From assembly GCA_945292135.1 (NCBI GenBank), contig CALYRA010000023.1, forward strand, positions 1 through 8,700: DNA of 8,700 nt. Reading direction: 5' to 3'. Below the pieces are notes generated by a model, which was given only the letters and a program-made list of their open reading frames with translations, was not told where the DNA came from and ran no database searches. Below are positions 1-7,427 of this stretch, one piece after another. Each line of letters starts with the position of its first letter. Position 1 is the first letter of the stretch. The translations under genes and the position numbers were made by a program. The stretch comes from an uncultured Dysgonomonas sp. (GTDB lineage Bacteria; Bacteroidota; Bacteroidia; Bacteroidales; Dysgonomonadaceae).

Positions 1-1195
1 ATATTGATGTCGGTAAACCTTTTTTGACCTGCTTTTTGAATTCAGAGGATACGGCTTTGAATGGTGTGATAACGAACAAGCTGAAATCATCTTGATTCTG
101 CAATGAACGGAAATATTCTTCTATCAGCTTTATTGCCTGCACTCCCTGTTCGGGAACAAATTGTCGTATTGTGCAACTTCCTTTTATATCATCATAGCGA
201 CTATGCAAATTACCAATTCGGGGCATAGGTTTATTTCTGTTTGCATTTTGCATAATATTATCATAAGCTATGTTATTCGCTATACGAAACATCGGATCTG
301 CGCATCTTCGATGTATCTTTAGTGGCGATCCAGTCCATAAACCTTCGCCAATATATGATCCATAAGGATTTATATTGTCATAAAACGTTTGTACGGAAAC
401 TTTAGAGGAAAATACGCTTGACGAAATCTTATTCTCAGTTCCTATATAATCGAATACTTTTTGTGGTAATGTAACGACTGGCTCTATCTGTAAAGGATCA
501 CCCACAGCAACTACTCTTTTGCAGCGATATATAGTGCTTGCTGCAGCTTGGGGAATAGCCTGACCCGCTTCGTCAATAAACAGCCAACCAAATGTATCTG
601 CTCCTAATCCTTTAAATAAATTACTTACTGATGCAAATGTTGTGGATATAACCGGTATTAATAAGAATAATGTATTCCATATACCCTTCAATTCGTCGCC
701 TTTTATAGTTGTGATTTTCCGGCTAAAGTGACATACAAGCAATTCTATATTTGCTTTTATTTCTTTTGATGCCAATGAAATAAAGATTGTTTGTAATTCT
801 AATGCCTTGAAGAAAATAGCTACAGATTTAGCTTTTAATTCATTATTGAACCATGGAGACGATTCTTGGGACTTTGAAGGGGTTTGTTCAAAAGCATCAT
901 TCCAAAATTGTTGATCTGGTGTGTAATCTTTGTATTCAGATTTTATCGTCTGATATTTACGTAACGTCTCTATATCCTGATTAATTTTTGCGTTTCGTTT
1001 TTGTAGTCGAATAATATTTTTTTTGATATCATCAATCTCAGTGGTAACTTCATTGATTTTAAAGTAATAACTTTTGGCTGATTTTGTACTGAACCAAAAG
1101 TGCCAAAATACAGGCTTTATTTCTTTTGTCCGCTCGAAGGTTTTTTCAGCTTCAATTTTTTGCTCCAGCAAATTCTGAATGGTGTTGTTATTTTC
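1..1195 (-). pseudogene. C-terminal continuation of the SF1 helicase, in frame after the amber codon; runs off the left edge
   Basis: Translating on past the TAG at 1196-1198 gives 398 more open codons to position 2 with no further stop and no frameshift. Numbered from the upstream ATG, this part carries Walker B/motif II as FIDEAGQA (D703), motif III as VAVGDPLQIEP (GDPLQ 727-731) and the motif IV region as LKIHRRCADPMF (HRR 790-792). A coiled-coil-like, then partly hydrophobic, insert fills about 496-690. These are the motifs missing from the upstream frame, so the two parts were one gene. Motifs V and VI should lie beyond the left edge. There is no in-frame ATG between the stop and Met797, so independent translation as a second subunit looks unlikely. 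I call it a pseudogene segment, but stop-codon readthrough or a base-calling error would make it part of a functional protein of more than 890 residues. The clean frame and intact motifs argue that any disruption is recent. Confidence 0.8.
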
Positions 1196-2680
1196 CTATA
1201 TTTCATGTTCCAGCTCAGTTATGGCATTCTTTGGGTCATAATTGTAATTTTTCTGTAATTCTATAAAATATTTATCTGATAAAAATGTTTCATTTTTCTC
1301 TAAATTTTGTTTCAAAGATTCAAAATCTTCAATCATCCGATTGAATTCTTGTCGTACTTTAGCCCAATCTTCCATCGTATAATCTAAAACATTTATAGCC
1401 TCTTGAAATGGTTTGTCATAACTCTTTGTTTCATCGTTCCACGATTCCCAGATACTTATGAATTTAGATCGGTTCGAACTATTGCCTAAAGCAAATGAAA
1501 TGCAATTCCATGCTTCGTTACCCAATAAGATTTCGCCCATTTCTTTAAAATAAATATTTTCGGGGTAGAAGTTATTTTTTAAGAAATCACCGTCTTTCTT
1601 AGGCAATTCTTTAGAAATGTTTTCGACTGCCGCATTGTTACTAGATGCTACTATAATAGCATCATCACAGATTTTTGTATCGGGTTTATAGTAATATACA
1701 TTATAATTTCCGGTCTTAGGATAACTATTTTCTTTCTTAAAAGCGTCTGATGGATTTTTATATGAGGTTAAAATTTTAGCCCGTTTAACAATGATAGCGG
1801 CAATTGTATCTTTCAAAAGGGTAGTTTTACCAGTACCCGGAGGGCCGTTTACAGAAAAATAACCGGGAGAATTTGCTAAATCATTCATTATGTGATTTAC
1901 TGCAAATTGTTGCATAAGGCTTAAACTATATGAACTAGCCCAAGAACCTTGTGGTATATTTCCGGCTCTAAGTTTATTTTTTATTACATCATAGTGTTCT
2001 CTTAGGTTAATTCGTTTTTTCTCACCCTGTTGATTTACATATTCTGTTAATGACTTATTCCACCCTTTTGGGTATTCTTGATTCAACATTGTAAGATCCT
2101 TTGTGTAAAAACTATTTAGAATAATATCATTTGAGTCTTCGAGTATTTTTCTGAGCTTCGTAAAATATGTTTTATGGAGAATATATGGTTCCCAATTCAA
2201 CTTCTTTTCGATATAAGATTCTATTTCCTTTATTTTTTCAAACAAATCATAGTCTTGGGATTTAAAAATTTCGATGATCTTTTCCCACAAGTCTTCTTTG
2301 AATTTTTGAAAATCGGATTCCCAATTATTCGGTTTTATTTTCTTTTGCAATTGGCTTACTGCCCATGGAAATGACGATATAGCAATAGAATATTCGTTAA
2401 GTTTTTCGTTTTTATCTATTTCAAACTCACAAGTGTAGGATATTGTATATGGATTTCTATCAGCAAAAGCATTATCCTCGAATATATCAGATAATAAATC
2501 ATAAATATCTGCGGTCTTGAAAGTTGCTGTTTTTATTTTATATCCTTTCCATTCTGATTTTTTATCATGAGGAGGATAATTATTCGGCGTTAATTCTAGT
2601 GTGTTTTTATCTTTTATGTCTATTTCATTCGATGTTGATAAAAACTCAATGGCTATCCAAGATTTAAGGAGAGATGACAT
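1196..2680 (-). CDS. Large SF1 (Upf1/DNA2-like) helicase, N-terminal part, ending at an in-frame amber codon
   Basis: This 494-residue reading frame is the front half of a superfamily 1 helicase/ATPase of the COG1112 (AAA_11/AAA_12) type. Such enzymes use ATP to move on or unwind DNA or RNA; the substrate here is unknown. Residues 1-245 are charged, helix-rich and match no domain I recognise. A Q-motif-like stretch (LSLMQQFAVNHIM) lies at about 253-265. Walker A, GPPGTGKTT, is at 279-287 and is intact. The motif Ia/Ic-like stretch IIVASSNNAAVENI is at 342-355. Residues about 430-494 are Glu/Lys/Gln-rich and look like the first arm of a coiled coil. The frame then stops at TAG, but the same frame continues open to the window edge with the missing helicase motifs. 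The start is the first ATG; it has no clear Shine-Dalgarno sequence, which is normal for Bacteroidetes. The family assignment is firm. Whether the truncated product is made or works is unknown: it could bind ATP but lacks Walker B. Confidence 0.85.
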   Translation of the reverse strand: MSSLLKSWIAIEFLSTSNEIDIKDKNTLELTPNNYPPHDKKSEWKGYKIKTATFKTADIYDLLSDIFEDNAFADRNPYTISYTCEFEIDKNEKLNEYSIAISSFPWAVSQLQKKIKPNNWESDFQKFKEDLWEKIIEIFKSQDYDLFEKIKEIESYIEKKLNWEPYILHKTYFTKLRKILEDSNDIILNSFYTKDLTMLNQEYPKGWNKSLTEYVNQQGEKKRINLREHYDVIKNKLRAGNIPQGSWASSYSLSLMQQFAVNHIMNDLANSPGYFSVNGPPGTGKTTLLKDTIAAIIVKRAKILTSYKNPSDAFKKENSYPKTGNYNVYYYKPDTKICDDAIIVASSNNAAVENISKELPKKDGDFLKNNFYPENIYFKEMGEILLGNEAWNCISFALGNSSNRSKFISIWESWNDETKSYDKPFQEAINVLDYTMEDWAKVRQEFNRMIEDFESLKQNLEKNETFLSDKYFIELQKNYNYDPKNAITELEHEI

Positions 2681-2687
2681 TATTTAG

Positions 2688-2732
2688 ATATTTTAGTTAA
2701 GTTTTTAAAGTTAATATTTTTAACTAAAATAT
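2688..2732. promoter_or_regulatory. 13-bp perfect inverted repeat upstream of the helicase start (candidate operator)
   Basis: The left arm 2688-2700 (ATATTTTAGTTAA) and right arm 2720-2732 are exact reverse complements around a 19-bp spacer. The nearest arm is 7 bp from the helicase ATG. A further AGTTAA copy sits in the spacer at 2709-2714. On the minus strand, TATATTTT at 2733-2726 is one base off the Bacteroidetes -7 box TAnnTTTG, so the repeat would overlap a core promoter and transcription start if that box is used. This suggests a repressor site for a dimeric regulator, or a hairpin in the 5' leader. The arms are mostly A/T, so chance is not excluded. No regulator gene is visible next to it. 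Confidence 0.4.
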
Positions 2733-3138
2733 ACTCTATAAAAAAAATATATATGATTAATTTATTTAATCTGAGTTTTATCCTTTTATTAACCTATCAT
2801 TTGCAGTTTTATTTTTTTTTTGTGATAATTACATATAGTTGAGTAGTCAGATTAGACCGCTGCCCCGGTATTCAGCTGAACGATCCAATCGATATTCCAT
2901 TTTTAAGATTCATTACAGCTAAGTTATGTGTCAATGTGTGACATACATCGGCAAACAATCCCACACACCAAACAGTATCACAGAGATATATAAACTAAAA
3001 AAGAAGGCTAAAAGTCGTTTTACTTAATTCCATAATTGAAATTTTAAGTTTATAATTAGATTGTAAATTTAATTTATACTAAGGAAACTAAGATTGTCTA
3101 AATATAGACATATTAAGATCAAACACAGATATTTACAC

Positions 3139-3172
3139 TGGGAACGATTTATATTCAAGGTGGGAACGATTT
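3139..3172. repeat. Two tandem copies of TGGGAACGATTT, 22 bp apart
   Basis: The 12-mer TGGGAACGATTT occurs at 3139-3150 and 3161-3172, both in the same orientation, a period of 22 bp or two helical turns. Same-face direct repeats near a tRNA 3' end resemble the arm-type sites bound by tyrosine integrases at element ends. That role is inference from spacing and location; no integrase gene is in the window. They could equally be binding sites for another protein. Confidence 0.5.
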
Positions 3173-3233
3173 GGAAACGTAACCCTGCCTAGAAATGGCT
3201 TTTTTAAGTCATTATTACAAGATAGTATAGCAT

Positions 3234-3269
3234 AAAAAAATCCCACAATATGTTGATATTGTAGGATTT
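3234..3269 (-). terminator. Intrinsic terminator of the tRNA-Ser transcript
   Basis: Read on the minus strand, TCCTACAATAT (3266-3256), loop CAAC, and ATATTGTGGGA (3251-3241) form an 11-bp stem with one G-U pair. A run of seven T (3240-3234) follows at once. It lies 45 nt beyond the encoded CCA of tRNA-Ser. Adenines before the hairpin can pair with the T-run, so it could also act partly in the opposite direction. Confidence 0.85.
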
Positions 3270-3311
3270 GTCTTTTTTTGTCCGCTTTAACTACCTGATT
3301 AGTAGTTGCTT

Positions 3312-3399
<88 letters not shown>

Positions 3400-3437
3400 A
3401 GTGTTGTTAAACACTTTGCTTTTCTTTAAAAGCGTTG

Positions 3438-3467
3438 CAAAGATATGTACTTTTTTCGAAATTCAAA
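3438..3467 (-). promoter_or_regulatory. Promoter of tRNA-Ser (Bacteroidetes -33/-7 type)
   Basis: On the minus strand TTTG (3467-3464) and TATCTTTG (3445-3438) are 18 bp apart and match the Bacteroidetes sigma-70 consensus TTTG and TAnnTTTG. The -7 box is 38 bp upstream of the mature tRNA 5' end, leaving a short leader for RNase P to remove. Confidence 0.75.
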
Positions 3468-3469
3468 AT

Positions 3470-3494
3470 AAAAAAGATATTTTTTATCTCTTTT
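3470..3494 (-). terminator. Possible weak terminator after asnA
   Basis: Minus-strand AAAAGAGATA (3494-3485) can pair with TATCTTTTTT (3479-3470) across a five-base A loop, 10 bp with one G-U pair, 37 bp beyond the asnA stop. The stem is almost all A/T and its T-run is inside the stem, so termination would be inefficient. It abuts the -33 box of the tRNA promoter. Confidence 0.3.
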
Positions 3495-3530
3495 GTTTAA
3501 ATTCGTTCGAATACTAAATATTAATAAACT

Positions 3531-4568
3531 TTATATCAAATGCATACCCAAACTTAACGCTTCTTTTCTCATAGATTCAGGCCAAATGCTGGCTTGAATT
3601 TCCCCTATATGTCCTTTACGAAGGAAGAATAAACAAAGACGGGATTGACCTATACCGCCACCTATAGTTTGAGGAAGTTCGCCATTTAATAAACGTTTAT
3701 GAAAATATAGCTCTTTGCGATGTTCCTGACCTGATATTTTAAGCTGTTCAAGTAATACTTCTTTATTTACACGAATACCCATCGAGGATAATTCGATAGC
3801 TCGTTCCAAAACAGGACTCCATACGATTAAGTCACCGTTTAAACCTTTATAACCGTTCTCTGATTTTGTTGTCCAATCATCATAATCAGGTGAACGTCCG
3901 TCATGAGGTTTACCATCACTCAAGGCGCCACCTATACCAATAATAAAAACAGCTCCATATTCTTTGGCAATTTTGTCTTCACGTTCTTTTGTGCTAAGGT
4001 TGGGAAATCTCTGTAATAATTCTTCGGCATGTATGAATTTAATTTCAGGAGATAATATAGGCTTTATCTGCGGGTACATTTCATAAACTAAGTATTCTGT
4101 TCTAACCATTGCCGCATAAATACGTCTGACAATATTTTTAAGAAAGTCAAGATTCCGATCTTTCGGCGACATAACCATTTCCCAATCCCATTGGTCGACG
4201 TAGAGCGAATGCAGGTTACCTAATTCTTCATCTGCCCGGATAGCATTCATATCCGTATAGATACCATAACCTTCATGAATTTTGTAATCAGCGAGAGTCA
4301 AGCGTTTCCATTTCGCTAAAGAGTGTACGATTTCGGCTTGCTGACCATTCATATCTTTGATTTCAAAACTAACGGCTTTTTCCGTTCCATTCAGGTCATC
4401 ATTAATACCAGTTCCCCTTAATACAAATAATGGCGCTGTGATTCTTCTTAACCGAAGTTCAGACGATAGGTTTTGTTGAAAGAAGTCTTTTATTTGTTTA
4501 ATACCTAACTCTGTCTGTTTTAAATCTAACAGAGCATGATAGCTTTTCGGTTTAATAAGGTAACTCAT
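3531..4568 (-). CDS. asnA: Aspartate-ammonia ligase (ammonia-dependent asparagine synthetase)
   Basis: AsnA makes asparagine from aspartate, ammonia and ATP (releasing AMP and PPi) in the cytoplasm, with a fold related to class II aminoacyl-tRNA synthetases. The 345 residues are close to the family length (about 330). Recognisable blocks in order are NDDLNGTEKAV (57-66 region), VHSLAKWKR (81-89), MNAIRADEE (107-115), YVDQWDWE (123-130), VFIIGIGGALSDG (207-219), SPDYDDW (226-232), LSSMGIRV (260-267) and PQTIGGGIGQSRL (299-311). By comparison with E. coli AsnA as I remember it, catalytic Asp46, Arg100 and Gln116 correspond to Asp57, Arg111 and Gln126 here, all present. The start is the ATG at 4568, 37 bp from a consensus -7 box. 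The gene is divergent from lepA and stands alone apart from the downstream tRNA, which has its own promoter. No regulator site is evident. Confidence 0.97.
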   Translation of the reverse strand: MSYLIKPKSYHALLDLKQTELGIKQIKDFFQQNLSSELRLRRITAPLFVLRGTGINDDLNGTEKAVSFEIKDMNGQQAEIVHSLAKWKRLTLADYKIHEGYGIYTDMNAIRADEELGNLHSLYVDQWDWEMVMSPKDRNLDFLKNIVRRIYAAMVRTEYLVYEMYPQIKPILSPEIKFIHAEELLQRFPNLSTKEREDKIAKEYGAVFIIGIGGALSDGKPHDGRSPDYDDWTTKSENGYKGLNGDLIVWSPVLERAIELSSMGIRVNKEVLLEQLKISGQEHRKELYFHKRLLNGELPQTIGGGIGQSRLCLFFLRKGHIGEIQASIWPESMRKEALSLGMHLI

Positions 4569-4604
4569 TAGTATTATATTAATTTGATTTGACTAATTGT
4601 CTTA

Positions 4605-4635
4605 CAAAGATACTGTTTTTATGATACAAAGTAAA
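4605..4635 (-). promoter_or_regulatory. Promoter of asnA
   Basis: Minus-strand TATCTTTG (4612-4605) is a perfect Bacteroidetes -7 box. TTTA (4635-4632), 19 bp upstream, is a three-of-four match to the -33 TTTG. The spacing to the asnA ATG leaves a leader of about 30 nt. Confidence 0.65.
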
Positions 4636-4738
4636 GTTTTATTGTAAAAATTAAATCAATATGATATTATAAGATTCGTAAGTATATAAAGAATGCACAT
4701 TCTTTAATATATGATTAAAATTTTCCGTATCTTTATGT

Positions 4739-4746
4739 TATCTTTG
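4739..4746 (+). promoter_or_regulatory. Candidate -7 box of the lepA promoter
   Basis: TATCTTTG matches the Bacteroidetes -7 consensus and lies 76 bp before the lepA ATG. I see no good TTTG at the usual -33 distance, so this rests on the -7 box alone. The same octamer serves asnA and tRNA-Ser on the other strand. Confidence 0.55.
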
Positions 4747-4822
4747 CGGTTCTAAAAATAATCTGGGTATTATTTAGTAAAAAGAATAGTAAAACGTTCA
4801 AAATAGGAATAACCATAATAGA

Positions 4823-6610
4823 ATGGATAAAATCAGAAATTTTTGTATTATCGCGCATATCGATCACGGGAAAAGTACATTGGCTGACAGGCTGTTGGAA
4901 TATACTAAAACAGTAGAGGGAAAAGATTTACAAGCTCAGGTACTCGATGATATGGATTTGGAGCGTGAGCGTGGAATTACTATCAAGAGCCATGCTATAC
5001 AAATGGAGTATGTATATAATAATGAAAAATATATATTAAACCTTATTGATACGCCGGGACACGTTGACTTTTCGTATGAAGTATCGCGTTCCATCGCTGC
5101 TTGTGAAGGCGCTTTGCTGATTGTAGATGCTTCGCAGGGAATTCAGGCTCAAACGATTTCTAATCTTTATATGGCGATAGATAATGATTTGGAAATAATC
5201 CCTATTTTAAATAAAATAGATTTGCCGACTGCTATGCCTGATGAAGTAGAAGACCAGATTATCGAACTGTTAGGAGTAAAAAGTGAAGAGATTATACGTG
5301 CCAGCGGTAAGACCGGGCAAGGCGTGTTTGATATTTTGAATGCTATTATAGAAAAAATACCGGCTCCTAAAGGAGATCCCGATGCGCCATTACAAGCATT
5401 GATATTTGATTCTGTATTCAATTCTTTCAGAGGGATTATAGCTTATTTCAAGGTTGTAAATGGTTCAATAAGGAAAGGTGATTTTGTGAAGTTTTTCAAT
5501 ACAGGAAAAGAATATTATGCGGATGAAGTAGGGGTATTAAAACTTAACATGTCTCCTAAGGATGAAATACAATGCGGTGATGTGGGCTATATAATATCAG
5601 GGATTAAAACCTCTAAAGAAGTTAAAGTCGGCGATACCATTACCCATGTCAAAACCCCTTCCGATAAAGCTATTGATGGATTTGAAGAAGTAAAACCAAT
5701 GGTATTTGCGGGCGTATATCCTATTGATAGTGAGGATTTCGAAGATTTGAGAAACTCCCTTGAAAAATTGCAATTGAATGATGCTTCATTGACTTTTCAG
5801 CCCGAATCGTCTGTCGCACTGGGATTTGGTTTCCGATGCGGATTCTTGGGATTGCTTCATATGGAGATAATACAGGAACGTCTCGAACGGGAGTTTAATA
5901 TGGATGTTATCACAACAGTTCCTAATGTATCCTATCTGGTACATGATAAAAAAGGAAATGTAAAGGATGTACACAATCCTTCAGGATTGCCCGATGCTAC
6001 TTTGATAGATTATATTGAAGAACCATATATACGAGCTTCTGTAATAACTAACACGGCGTATATAGGTCCAATAATGACACTCTGTTTAGGTAAACGTGGT
6101 ATTTTGCTAAAACAGGAATATATTTCAGGAGATCGTATTGAGATTACATACGATATGCCGTTGGCTGAAATTGTGATAGACTTCTATGACAAACTAAAAA
6201 GTATATCAAAAGGTTATGCTTCATTTGATTATCATATGCAGGATTATCGTGAATCTAAGTTAGTAAAACTCGATATTTTATTGAATGGTGAATCTGTGGA
6301 TGCACTTTCTACCTTGACGCATATTGATAATGCCGTAACTTTTGGTCGTCGTATGTGTGAGAAATTGAAAGAATTAATACCTCGCCAACAATTCGATATT
6401 GCTATTCAAGCTGCGATAGGTGCTAAAATAATTGCTCGGGAAACAATCAAGGCTGTGCGAAAAGATGTTACCGCCAAATGTTATGGAGGTGATATTTCTC
6501 GTAAACGTAAATTGTTAGAAAAGCAAAAGGAAGGAAAGAAACGAATGAAACAGGTTGGTAATGTCGAAGTTCCGCAGAAAGCGTTTTTGGCGGTTCTTAA
6601 ATTGGATTAA
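4823..6610 (+). CDS. lepA: Elongation factor 4 (LepA), ribosome-associated GTPase
   Basis: LepA/EF4 is a translational GTPase that binds the ribosome and affects elongation, back-translocation or 30S assembly; its exact role is still debated. The 595 residues match the usual length (about 600). G motifs are all intact: G1 AHIDHGKST (11-19), the switch I region [10 protein letters not shown] (48-57), G3 DTPGHVDF (76-83), G4 NKID (130-133) and G5 SGKTG (161-165). EF-G-like domains II, III and V follow, including [14 protein letters not shown] at about 337-350. The C-terminal LepA-specific domain shows the hallmark [17 protein letters not shown] near the end. It lacks the EF-G domain IV, as LepA should. 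The start has only a weak AGGA upstream. A small exported-protein gene begins 3 bp after the stop and is probably co-transcribed. Confidence 0.98.
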   Translation: MDKIRNFCIIAHIDHGKSTLADRLLEYTKTVEGKDLQAQVLDDMDLERERGITIKSHAIQMEYVYNNEKYILNLIDTPGHVDFSYEVSRSIAACEGALLIVDASQGIQAQTISNLYMAIDNDLEIIPILNKIDLPTAMPDEVEDQIIELLGVKSEEIIRASGKTGQGVFDILNAIIEKIPAPKGDPDAPLQALIFDSVFNSFRGIIAYFKVVNGSIRKGDFVKFFNTGKEYYADEVGVLKLNMSPKDEIQCGDVGYIISGIKTSKEVKVGDTITHVKTPSDKAIDGFEEVKPMVFAGVYPIDSEDFEDLRNSLEKLQLNDASLTFQPESSVALGFGFRCGFLGLLHMEIIQERLEREFNMDVITTVPNVSYLVHDKKGNVKDVHNPSGLPDATLIDYIEEPYIRASVITNTAYIGPIMTLCLGKRGILLKQEYISGDRIEITYDMPLAEIVIDFYDKLKSISKGYASFDYHMQDYRESKLVKLDILLNGESVDALSTLTHIDNAVTFGRRMCEKLKELIPRQQFDIAIQAAIGAKIIARETIKAVRKDVTAKCYGGDISRKRKLLEKQKEGKKRMKQVGNVEVPQKAFLAVLKLD

Positions 6611-6613
6611 TAA

Positions 6614-7189
6614 ATGAAAAAAGCCCTGTTCATTTTCATTCTCTCATTTCTTGTGGCATCCTTAAATGCGTATACGCAAAAAAACATTATAATATATAGG
6701 CAAGTCCCTAATTTTGAGGGAATCTCTATTGATAGTAGTTTAATGCGTTTTCTATCTCTCGATTTTGAAGATGTAGCTATAACTTACTTTGACAAAAACG
6801 GATTTTATAAACAGGAGAATCTTGAAAAGGATAAATATATGGCTATGTATGTTATGCGATTGAAAGAATACCCGCATATAAATATAGTGCCGGAAAGAAA
6901 TATGCGTCTCAAATCTTGCGCATTGGATATCATAGCAGATAGAGGTTTAACGATAAATCCTCATTGTCAAAAATTGGAATTATACGGAACGGCTGTTTTC
7001 ATGTCATTGGGAGCATATCCGGGTTTATTTATCTACTTTCGGCCTATGAGTCTCACGAAATCTTTCTCCTATTCAAAAGATGTTTATAGAAATAAAAAAG
7101 AAACAGAAAAGCATTCTGATTTTTCTATCAAACCTTCACATTTGAAAGCGAAAATATTTGCGGATAGTAAAGAATTGAAGAGAATTTAA
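6614..7189 (+). CDS. Small exported protein of unknown function, linked to lepA
   Basis: I do not recognise this 191-residue protein. It opens with a Sec signal peptide: two lysines, a hydrophobic core (about residues 4-17) and a likely signal peptidase I site near SLNA-YTQ (after residue 19). There is no lipobox cysteine, so it is probably periplasmic or outer-membrane-associated. The mature part is about 170 residues. A moderately hydrophobic stretch at about 129-143 (around VFMSLGAYPGLFIYF) is short for a membrane span. The tail is rich in Lys and Ser. Two cysteines lie in RLKSCAL and NPHCQKL and could form a disulfide. The start ATG is 3 bp after the lepA stop, which strongly suggests transcription with lepA and perhaps translational coupling. 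A functional link to LepA is not implied by position alone. Confidence 0.8.
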   Translation: MKKALFIFILSFLVASLNAYTQKNIIIYRQVPNFEGISIDSSLMRFLSLDFEDVAITYFDKNGFYKQENLEKDKYMAMYVMRLKEYPHINIVPERNMRLKSCALDIIADRGLTINPHCQKLELYGTAVFMSLGAYPGLFIYFRPMSLTKSFSYSKDVYRNKKETEKHSDFSIKPSHLKAKIFADSKELKRI

Positions 7190-7427
7190 TATTTCTTTCG
7201 AGGGATTTGGGATAAAAGGCAATATGACTTTATAGTGTAAGTTGTTCTAGCCGATGGCCTAAAAACAAACATAATAAACCATATGTTATATTTAGAATGT
7301 AGACAGAAGATATTGAACATTACGAAAAAGGGGGGAGAACCTTTATTTTTATGAATAGTCATAATTTGTAAAAGCGATTAAATAAAAGTTTTCCCTTATT
7401 AAAAATTTATTTATAAGAATTAGAGAT
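7190..7427 (+). other. Intergenic spacer upstream of the flavin-reductase gene
   Basis: This 238-bp AT-rich gap holds a run of six G at 7331-7336 and no clear gene or hairpin terminator. It must contain the promoter for the next operon if one exists. Imperfect -7 candidates are TATATTTA (7287-7294) and ATAATTTG (7361-7368), neither with a convincing -33 partner. Confidence 0.4.

Larger units (their letters stand above)
2681..3232. other. Gene-free AT-rich spacer between the helicase and the tRNA-Ser terminator
   Basis: I find no convincing gene on either strand in this stretch of about 550 bp. It holds the operator-like repeat at 2688-2732 and a conspicuously GC-richer island at about 2855-2895, which includes the 10-bp palindrome TTCAGCTGAA (2871-2880). 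It also holds a 6-bp inverted repeat (TGTCTA/TAGACA, 3095-3110) and a 12-bp direct repeat (3139-3172). Short open stretches cross the GC island in two frames (about 32 codons at most on the plus strand, without a good start), so it could be a scrap of a decayed gene; I do not recognise it. The spacer resembles the non-coding margin of an integrated element, but no integrase is visible. Confidence 0.5.

Noticed and set aside
1190..1205. A frameshift as the cause of the helicase interruption
   Set aside because: The frame downstream of the TAG is the same as upstream and carries the expected motifs, so it is a point stop and not an indel.
1462..1482. GGTTCGAACT within the helicase, resembling a tRNA T-loop and a possible second attachment site
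   Set aside because: It encodes part of the helicase frame (NSSNRSKF), and the flanking bases do not match the 3' end of tRNA-Ser.
2174..2374. Plus-strand 66-codon frame opposite the helicase
   Set aside because: Phe/Ile-rich antisense shadow of the Lys/Glu-rich helicase frame, with no independent support.
2931..2945. TGTCA/TGACA short inverted repeat
   Set aside because: Five-base arms are too short to distinguish from chance.
5167..5974. Minus-strand frames inside lepA (5167-5421 and 5786-5974)
   Set aside because: Shadows of a fully conserved lepA gene.
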